A stretch of 64,000 nucleotides of DNA, taken from assembly GCA_023393525.1 (NCBI GenBank), contig JAEWKZ010000078.1, forward strand, positions 1-64,000, read 5' to 3'. This document shows positions 58,200-64,000 of the stretch, one piece after another. The position numbers were made by a program, and so were the translations under genes. Numbering within the stretch: position 1 is the first letter of the stretch; the number at the start of each line of letters is the position of its first letter. This DNA is from Pseudomonadota bacterium (GTDB lineage Bacteria > Desulfobacterota > Desulfovibrionia > Desulfovibrionales > Desulfomicrobiaceae). The notes under the pieces were generated by a model, which had not been told where the DNA came from, did no database searches, and worked only from the letters and a program-made list of their open reading frames with translations.

Positions 58200-58773
58200 G
58201 GCTTTGTCCAATCAGATTGTTCAGAAACGGGGCAATGTCATGCAAATGTAACACATGGTCCACGCAGGTGGACTCCAGGGCGGCCTCGGGCATGGTGGGG
58301 GCCTGGGCCGACTCCGGGGACTGCACGACGGCCAGCCCGCCGCGTCGCTTGATGCGCGCCAGCCCCCGCGCGCCATCCTGATTGGCGCCGGTCAGGACCA
58401 CGCCGACCAGGGTGGCGCCAAAGGCGTCGGAGGCGCTCTCGAACAGCACGTCCACCGATGGCCGTGAAAAATTGACTTTGGGGTCCACGCTCAGGCTGAG
58501 ACTGCCGTCCGCCTCCACCAACAGATGATAGTCGGGCGGCGCCACGTACACCACGCCCGGCCGCAGCGGTTCCTTGTCCTCGGCCTCCTTGACAGTCATT
58601 GCGCTGATCTCGTCCAGCCGCGCGGGCAGGTACGAATCCGCCAACGGCGACATGTGCTGCACGATGATCACCGGCGCCGCCAGGTCCGGGCGCAGACCCG
58701 GCACCAGGACCTTGAGGGCTTCGAGCCCGCCGGAGGACACCCCCACGACCACGGCCTTGAATTCCGAATTCAT
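58183..58773 (-). CDS. cheB: CheB-type protein-glutamate methylesterase domain protein
   Basis: A 196-residue stand-alone methylesterase domain that removes methyl groups from receptors or other proteins. Catalytic Ser is in VVGVSSGGLEAL, His in IIVQHMSPLADSYLPARL, and Asp in VVLTGANQDGARGL. It lacks a receiver, so it is not controlled by direct phosphorylation as in chemotaxis CheB. The ATG at 58773 follows GCAGGGACGC and overlaps the cheR stop as ATGA. In-frame upstream sequence is cheR in another frame and is left out. Confidence 0.93.
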   Translation of the reverse strand: MNSEFKAVVVGVSSGGLEALKVLVPGLRPDLAAPVIIVQHMSPLADSYLPARLDEISAMTVKEAEDKEPLRPGVVYVAPPDYHLLVEADGSLSLSVDPKVNFSRPSVDVLFESASDAFGATLVGVVLTGANQDGARGLARIKRRGGLAVVQSPESAQAPTMPEAALESTCVDHVLHLHDIAPFLNNLIGQSHDKTH

Positions 58774-59603
58774 GCGTCCCTGCGCTTGCGGTAGATTTTT
58801 TCCTTTTCGCTCACGGCTTCGAATTTGTCGGCGTGGGCGGAAAATTTGAGGCTCTCCTTGCTGCCCAGACACAAAAACCCGCCCGGGCAGAGGCTGTCCA
58901 CGAAAAGTCCGACCACCCGGTCCTGCAATTCGCGATCGAAGTAGATCAGGACATTGCGGCAAACGATCAGGTGCATCTCACCGAAAACGCCGTCCGTGAC
59001 CAGATTGTGCTCGGAAAAAAATATCCGCTCCTTCAGGAATGGCCGCAGCAGGGCGTGTTTGTCGTCCGCCGTGTAGTAGTCGGCAAAGGAGTTTTCCCCG
59101 CCCGCCTGCTGGTACTTGGCCGTGTAGTCCTTGAGCTGGGCCAGGGGAAAGGCGGCTTCCCTGGCCTGTTCCAGGATGGCGGGGTTGAAGTCCGTGGCGT
59201 AGATCTGGCCCCGCTCCCGCATTCCCGCCTCGTGCAGCAGAATGGCCATGGAATAGACTTCCTGCCCGGCGGAACAGCCCGCATGCCAGATGCGAAACGA
59301 CGGATAGGTTTCGAGTCTGGGCAGGATCTCGTGCCGCAGAGCCTTGTAGAACGGCGGATCGCGAAACATCTCCGAGACGTTGATGGACAGGTCCCGCAGG
59401 AAAATCGCGAACATGGCCTCGTCGTGCAGGACCGCGTGCTGCAGCTGCGAGATGGAAGCCAGCCCCGACAGGCTCAGACGGTGCTCGATCCGGCGTTTGA
59501 GGTGGGCCTTGGAGTAGTTGCGGAAATCGTATCCGTACTTGAGGTGCACGGCTTCCAGCAACAGGCGCAGTTCGATGCGCTCGGTCTCGGGGTTGACGTT
59601 CAT
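58770..59603 (-). CDS. cheR: CheR-type protein-glutamate methyltransferase
   Basis: A SAM-dependent methyltransferase of 277 residues that acts on chemoreceptor-type glutamates. The N-terminal helical domain (YGYDFRNYSKAHLKRRIEHRL) is the CheR signature. The SAM site is RIWHAGCSAGQEVYSMAILL, followed by IYATDFNPAILEQAR and LIVCRNVLIYFDREL, then GGFLCLGSKESL. Its ATG at 59603 overlaps the stop of the hybrid kinase as ATGA, so expression is tightly coupled. Confidence 0.95.
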   Translation of the reverse strand: MNVNPETERIELRLLLEAVHLKYGYDFRNYSKAHLKRRIEHRLSLSGLASISQLQHAVLHDEAMFAIFLRDLSINVSEMFRDPPFYKALRHEILPRLETYPSFRIWHAGCSAGQEVYSMAILLHEAGMRERGQIYATDFNPAILEQAREAAFPLAQLKDYTAKYQQAGGENSFADYYTADDKHALLRPFLKERIFFSEHNLVTDGVFGEMHLIVCRNVLIYFDRELQDRVVGLFVDSLCPGGFLCLGSKESLKFSAHADKFEAVSEKEKIYRKRRDA

Positions 59604-62600
59604 TTCCGGTACAACCACACGCGCAAGAGCGAGAGCAGCTTGTCCATGTCCACGGGCTTGGACAGATAGTCGTTGGCCCCGGCGTCGATGCAGGCGCTCT
59701 TGTCGCCCTTCATGGCCTTGGCGGTCAGGGCGATGATGGGCAGATCCCTGTGTGCGGGATTCTTGCGGATTTCGCGCATGGCTTCGTATCCGTCCATTAC
59801 CGGCATCATGATGTCCATGAGCACCAGATCGATCTGGGGGTTTTCGCGCAGCCGGGTCAGGCTTTCGCTGCCGTCCCTGGCCACCACGACCTGCATGCCT
59901 TTTTCTTCCAGGACGCTGGTCAGGGCGAAGATGTTGCGCATGTCGTCGTCGACCACGAGCACGGTGCGTCCTCCGAGCACGGATTCCCGGTCCGCGTCCG
60001 TTTGCAGCATGCGCTGTTTCTCCTGCGGCAGATTGGCCTGGGCCCGGTGCAGATACAGGGTGGTCTCCTCCAGCAGACGCTCCGGCGAGCGCACGCCCTT
60101 GACGATGATGCTCTCGGCGTATTGCGTCAGCTTGCGCTCCTCGTCGTCGTTCAAGTCCCTGCCGGTGTACACGACCACGGGCAGGGTGGATGGAGCCGGG
60201 CCGGAGCGCAGCGTGCGCAGCACGTCGAAGCCGGACATGTCGGAGAGGCCCAGGTCCAGGATCATGCAGTCGAAGTTCTGGGTCGAGAGCAGTTCCAGGG
60301 CTTCGCCGCCGGAGGCGGCGGTCACCGTTTCCACGTCGCCGTTGCCGATCAGGGCGCGGATGGATTCCCGCTGCAACGGGTCGTCGTCGACCACGAGCAG
60401 GCGGCGCATGGGCTTGCTGACAAAGGCGTCGATCTTGGCGAACAGGTTGTCCAGCGCCTCGACCTCGACGGGCTTGGTCAGAAACGCCAGCGCCCCAAGG
60501 CGCATGGCTTCGAGGCTGCGGTCTTCGGCGGAGATGAAGGAGAGCGGGATGTGTCTGGTGCGCGGATCGTCCTTCAGGCGCTCCATGACGGTCCATCCGT
60601 TCAGGCCCGGCAGGCCGTTGTCGAGGATGATGGCGCTGGGCGCGTGGAAGTCGGCGAAATGCAGGCCGGTCTCGCCGTCCGCCGCCAGCAGGACCTTGAA
60701 GCCCGCGTCCCGGGCCTGGTCGCGCAGGATGCGGGCGAAGGTCTGGTCATCCTCGATGATGAGGACAGATTTGTCGCCGGGTTTGAGGTTCAGGCGGTCG
60801 TCTTGCAGATAGGGCGTCGGGGCTTCCTGCTCCTGAGGCCTGGGCAGGGGCTGCGATGCATCCGGCGTGGCCTCGGGCGCTGGATCTGCGGCCAGAAGGT
60901 CGCGCAGCGTCGATTCCCCGTCGTGGCGCAGAGGCAGGATCAGGGTGAAGGTCGAGCCCTGCCCTTCGCGGCTGCGCAGGCGGATTTCCCCGCCCAGAAG
61001 CCTGGTCAGTTCTCTGGAGATGGACAGGCCCAGCCCCGTGCCGCCGTATTTGCGGCTGGTGCTGCCGTCGGCCTGGCGGAAGGCCTCGAAGATGGTTCCC
61101 TGCTTGTCCTCGGGGATGCCGATGCCCATGTCGGTGACCGCGATGCAGATCGCCTCCTGGGCCGAGCCGATGCTCTCGGGCAGGTCGATGTCTGGGCCGG
61201 GGCGGAAAATGGACAGGGTCACGCTGCCGTGATCGGTGAACTTGAAGGCGTTGGAAAGCAGGTTGCGCAGGATCTGCTGCAACCGGTGCGAGTCCGTGAG
61301 CATGGTCTCGGGCAGGGCCGGGTCCAGGTCGACCAGCAGGGAGACGCCCTTTTCCACGGCGATGCCCTTGAATACCCGCTGCAGATCGGCGACCATGGAC
61401 GTCAGCGGCATCTCCTCCAGGTGCAGTTCGACCTTGCCGGCTTCGACCTTGGACAGGTCGAGTATCTCGTTGATCAGGCGCAAGAGGTCCGCGCCGGAAG
61501 AGTTGATGGCCGAGGCCGCCTCGGTCTGCCGGGGGGAGAGGTTGCCTTCCTTGTTGTGCGACAGAAGCTGGGACAGGATGAGGATGGAGTTGAGCGGAGT
61601 GCGCAGCTCGTGGGACATGTTGGCCAGGAATTCGGACTTGTACCTGCTTGCGCTCTCCAGTTCCTGGGCCTTGAGCTTGAGCTGCTCCTGGGCGCGCAGC
61701 AGCTCCTTGTTCTTGCGCCTGATGGCGCTCTTCTGCTCTTCAAGCTCCATGGCCCGCTCACCCAGCTTGTCGTTCACGAAGCGCAGCTCGTTCTGCTGAT
61801 CCTGCAAGCGGCGTTCGGATTCCTTGAGGGCCCGGGTCTGCTCGGCCAGTTCCTCGTTGGTGACCTGCAACTCCTCCTGCTGGGCCTGCAATTCGGTCTG
61901 GGACTCCTTGAGCATGTTGGTCTGTTCTTCGAGCTCCTCGTTGGCCACGCGCAGCATTTCCTGCTGCTCCTGGGCCTGGCGCAAGAGGTCGGAGATCATG
62001 CCCCTGGAGGCGGCCATGTTGAAAAGGACCGCCGTGTTCTTGGCGATGTCGGCGATGAATTCCTTGTGCAGGGAGGAGAATGCGTATTCGCGGCCGATGA
62101 GCAGCGCGCCCAAAAGCGTCTTGCCCATGAACACGGGCGCGGCCAGGAAGTGCGTGGGAACGGTTTCTCCGGGGCCGAAATGAAACGGCGGCGCGCCGTT
62201 CTCGACGCGGGTGTAGGTCAGGATTTCTCCTTCCAGGGCCGCCTGGCCCACCAGCCCCTCGCCCACGGGAAGCCGCGAAAACTGGCCCTGTCGGTTGGTG
62301 AAGGCATAGGATGAGGTCAGCACCAGCTCGCCCGCCTCGTGCAGGAAGAAGAGCCCGATCTGGCTGTCCAGATGCTTGCACACGAAGGTGATGAATATCC
62401 GGGCCAGCTCCTGCGGGCTGTGTTCGCCGCGCATGGCGTCGTCGAGGCCCGTCTTGCCCTGGTTCTGCCAGTCCATGTCGCGCAGGTTGCGGGCCATGCT
62501 GTTCAGGGCCTTGGCCAGCATGCCCAGCTCGTCCTTCTGGCGCAGTTCCAGACGGGCCTTCAAGTCTCCGGCGGAGATGGCCTCCGCGAAGTTCACGCCC

Positions 62601-63676
62601 TGCTCCAGAGGCTGGCTGATGCCCTTGGCCAGGCCGTAGGCGCCCGGCGCGATCATCAGCGCCAGCACCGCTCCGGTGGCGCAGATGACCAGCAGGAAGG
62701 TCCAGATGGGTCGCAGGATTTCGCCCTTGTCGATTTTCGAGACCAGGATCCAGTTGGTGCCGAGCACGTCCAGAGTGTTGTAGGCCACCAGCACCGTCGT
62801 GCCGGCGCTGTCCTCGTAGGTGCCCCCGCCGCCGTCGAAGCCCTTGGCCACGGCGTCATGCCAGTAGGCAGGGGTGCGGGGCAGGGTGTAGCCGATCACG
62901 TAGAGCCCGTTGCCCATGGTCCGGATGTCGCTGCGCATCTCGAATTTTTTCTGCGCTTCGAGCCAGCGCAGCAGATAGGATTCCCCTGACTGACCCAGTC
63001 CCTGCCGGGATGGCATGATCTGGTTGACGAATTCGCCCGAGACCCGCGCCGCGATGACACCGGCCACGCGGCCTTGCAGGTCCAGCACCGGGTAGCCGAT
63101 GAAGGCGGCCTGACGCCCTCCGCTGGGCTCGTAGGCGCTGAAGTCCTCGAAGGCCACGTCTCCGCTGCGCAGCACCTTGGCCCAGAGCGTGGCCAGCGCC
63201 GTGTGCCGGAAGCGTCCGCTGGCCAGGCTGGTGCCCAGCTCCTCGCCCTGGCCGGCCGCGTACATCACGGTGCCCCGCGCGCGGTCGATGAGGTAGAGAT
63301 CCTCGAAACCGTTCACGGCGATGTAGCTCTTGAGCTGCGAGTCATAGCGGCCGTGTATCCTCTGATACTGGCTGGAATCGACGGGGTAGGAACGGTCCGG
63401 GTTTTCCTCGCCGAGCAGGTTCAGGTCTTCCACCGCCTGCTGGGTCTGGCGCAGTCCGGCCATGAGCTTGAGTCCGCTTATGCGTTCGGTCAGGGTGGAC
63501 TGCAATTTGTCGCGCTTGATGGTCTGGATGCTGCCGAGCTGGTCGAAAGCCAGGTCAAGAAGGGCGTTGGAGGCGGAATAGCTGCCGATGAGGGCCACGA
63601 TGCCCAAGGGGACGATTCCGGTCATGATGAACAAAAACAGGAGCTTGGGCTTCATTCGGATGTTGTCGAAAATCAT
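59600..63676 (-). CDS. Hybrid sensor kinase with Cache, HAMP, GAF, coiled coil, HisKA, HATPase and three receivers
   Basis: A 1358-residue signalling protein. Helix one (about 11-32) leads to a Cache-type periplasmic domain, then a second helix near 320-345 and HAMP (345-400). A GAF domain (about 420-560) and a long Gln/Glu-rich coiled coil (570-680) precede HisKA with His689 in FLANMSHELRTPLNS. The ATPase shows NLLSNAFKFTDHG, VTDMGIGIPEDK and GTGLGLSISREL. Three receivers follow: VLIIEDDQTF with DNGLPG, LLVVDDDPLQ with LDLGLSDMSG, and VLVVDDDMRN with MDIMMPVMDG. CheR, CheB and a REC-GGDEF follow in one operon, so it likely sets cyclic-di-GMP output. The signal is unknown. Confidence 0.95.
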   Translation of the reverse strand: MIFDNIRMKPKLLFLFIMTGIVPLGIVALIGSYSASNALLDLAFDQLGSIQTIKRDKLQSTLTERISGLKLMAGLRQTQQAVEDLNLLGEENPDRSYPVDSSQYQRIHGRYDSQLKSYIAVNGFEDLYLIDRARGTVMYAAGQGEELGTSLASGRFRHTALATLWAKVLRSGDVAFEDFSAYEPSGGRQAAFIGYPVLDLQGRVAGVIAARVSGEFVNQIMPSRQGLGQSGESYLLRWLEAQKKFEMRSDIRTMGNGLYVIGYTLPRTPAYWHDAVAKGFDGGGGTYEDSAGTTVLVAYNTLDVLGTNWILVSKIDKGEILRPIWTFLLVICATGAVLALMIAPGAYGLAKGISQPLEQGVNFAEAISAGDLKARLELRQKDELGMLAKALNSMARNLRDMDWQNQGKTGLDDAMRGEHSPQELARIFITFVCKHLDSQIGLFFLHEAGELVLTSSYAFTNRQGQFSRLPVGEGLVGQAALEGEILTYTRVENGAPPFHFGPGETVPTHFLAAPVFMGKTLLGALLIGREYAFSSLHKEFIADIAKNTAVLFNMAASRGMISDLLRQAQEQQEMLRVANEELEEQTNMLKESQTELQAQQEELQVTNEELAEQTRALKESERRLQDQQNELRFVNDKLGERAMELEEQKSAIRRKNKELLRAQEQLKLKAQELESASRYKSEFLANMSHELRTPLNSILILSQLLSHNKEGNLSPRQTEAASAINSSGADLLRLINEILDLSKVEAGKVELHLEEMPLTSMVADLQRVFKGIAVEKGVSLLVDLDPALPETMLTDSHRLQQILRNLLSNAFKFTDHGSVTLSIFRPGPDIDLPESIGSAQEAICIAVTDMGIGIPEDKQGTIFEAFRQADGSTSRKYGGTGLGLSISRELTRLLGGEIRLRSREGQGSTFTLILPLRHDGESTLRDLLAADPAPEATPDASQPLPRPQEQEAPTPYLQDDRLNLKPGDKSVLIIEDDQTFARILRDQARDAGFKVLLAADGETGLHFADFHAPSAIILDNGLPGLNGWTVMERLKDDPRTRHIPLSFISAEDRSLEAMRLGALAFLTKPVEVEALDNLFAKIDAFVSKPMRRLLVVDDDPLQRESIRALIGNGDVETVTAASGGEALELLSTQNFDCMILDLGLSDMSGFDVLRTLRSGPAPSTLPVVVYTGRDLNDDEERKLTQYAESIIVKGVRSPERLLEETTLYLHRAQANLPQEKQRMLQTDADRESVLGGRTVLVVDDDMRNIFALTSVLEEKGMQVVVARDGSESLTRLRENPQIDLVLMDIMMPVMDGYEAMREIRKNPAHRDLPIIALTAKAMKGDKSACIDAGANDYLSKPVDMDKLLSLLRVWLYRK

Positions 63677-63912
63677 GGGGCATCCTGGCGCTGTGAGGGA
63701 ACGCGTCCCGAGGGTCGCGGAAACGGGGCCGTCGCGAAATAATTGACTGCCTTTATATTATTTTTTTTTCGAGGGCAACGCGGAGGCGTGCATTTCTGAA
63801 GCTTTTTTGAACGGTTGCGAGCAAAAACGGCCATGGCGGGGTTGCCTTTTGAAGCTGCCGGGCGTAGTGGGGTCAGACGTTTTTTGCGTCCCGGACATGG
63901 TGCCCGGGCGAC
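63677..63912. other. Intergenic region upstream of the three-receiver kinase
   Basis: No supported gene. An A/T-rich stretch at 63755-63770 (a run of A/T with nine T) is close to the likely promoter of the minus-strand kinase, but no clear -35/-10 pair could be fixed. Confidence 0.4.
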
Positions 63913-64000
63913 ATGCAAAGGAGATCACAGTGGATTCTGGCGACAGTTGCGGCCCTAGGCCCTGCTTCCGGTTTTCTCAATCTTTCCGTCGAGCCCCCCG
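63913..64000 (+). CDS. Possible start of a secreted protein gene (cut by the window end)
   Basis: An ATG at 63913 opens a frame that reads MQRRSQWILATVAALGPASG and remains open to the edge. The two Arg followed by a hydrophobic stretch look like a signal peptide. The ribosome site is weak. A different frame could start with GTG at 63930, which follows a better AAAGGAGATCACA site. Only about 29 codons are visible, so this is a tentative call. Confidence 0.3.
   Translation, partial: MQRRSQWILATVAALGPASGFLNLSVEPP

Overview
The window is G+C-rich chromosomal DNA. It most resembles a sulfate-reducing deltaproteobacterium of the Desulfovibrionales (Desulfomicrobium- or Desulfovibrio-like). This rests on gene content and protein character: a flavoredoxin-type flavin reductase, a feo iron operon opening with a Cys-rich protein, thyX for dTMP synthesis, a second dnaA-like gene next to ruvCAB/thyX, and a Lap-type adhesin locus without a LapD. 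The genus is an inference; I could run no search. I see no prophage, insertion sequence, CRISPR array, tRNA or plasmid gene.

Layout. 1-155: 3' end of a 5S rRNA and its terminator. 274-11613 (minus): one long operon-like run, ttcA-like, fliR, flhB, flhA, flhF, flhG, fliA, cheY, fliL-like, two small genes, dus and ispH, so flagellar export and regulation genes lead into two housekeeping genes. 11889-14486 (plus): rpoZ-dnaJ, moaC and an acetate/succinate transporter. 14785-18030: a hybrid sensor kinase. 18106-20684: hisF and hisH facing away from the heptose epimerase gene hldD. 20762-25240: uvrA (minus), then a flavin reductase and a diguanylate cyclase (plus). 25317-27963 (minus): two glycosyltransferases. 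28011-34202 (plus): rlmE, yebC, ruvC, ruvA, ruvB, thyX and a divergent dnaA paralogue.

34291-50580 is the most distinctive part, a complete cell-surface adhesin system. A minus-strand operon encodes a type I secretion ATPase, its membrane-fusion partner, a LapG-like periplasmic cysteine protease and a membrane receptor with PAS and degenerate HD-GYP domains. Facing away from it are a 2350-residue RTX/VCBS/vWA adhesin with an N-terminal retention module and a Pro-Ala-Ala-Gly LapG-type site, an unknown 176-residue protein and a TolC-type outer-membrane channel. The likely logic is that the ATPase, fusion protein and TolC export the adhesin, the retention module holds it in the channel, LapG can cut it loose, and the degenerate HD-GYP protein replaces LapD in tying that cut to cyclic-di-GMP.

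50781-53815: a 32-residue membrane peptide, then feoB, feoA and a FeoB-associated Cys-rich protein under a promoter with a 16-bp palindrome at the start site. 53882-54001: a pair of inverted REP-like hairpins with compensatory base changes. 53997-57121: a DsrE-like protein, an MBL-fold hydrolase, a LarE-like PP-loop protein and a ZntB-like transporter. 57174-63676 (minus): a four-gene signalling operon of a hybrid kinase with three receivers, CheR, CheB and a REC-GGDEF diguanylate cyclase. The last 320 bases hold no certain gene, though a signal-peptide-like reading frame may begin near 63913.

Three diguanylate-cyclase or HD-GYP-related proteins together with the Lap-type system suggest a cell that uses cyclic-di-GMP to choose between swimming and attachment.
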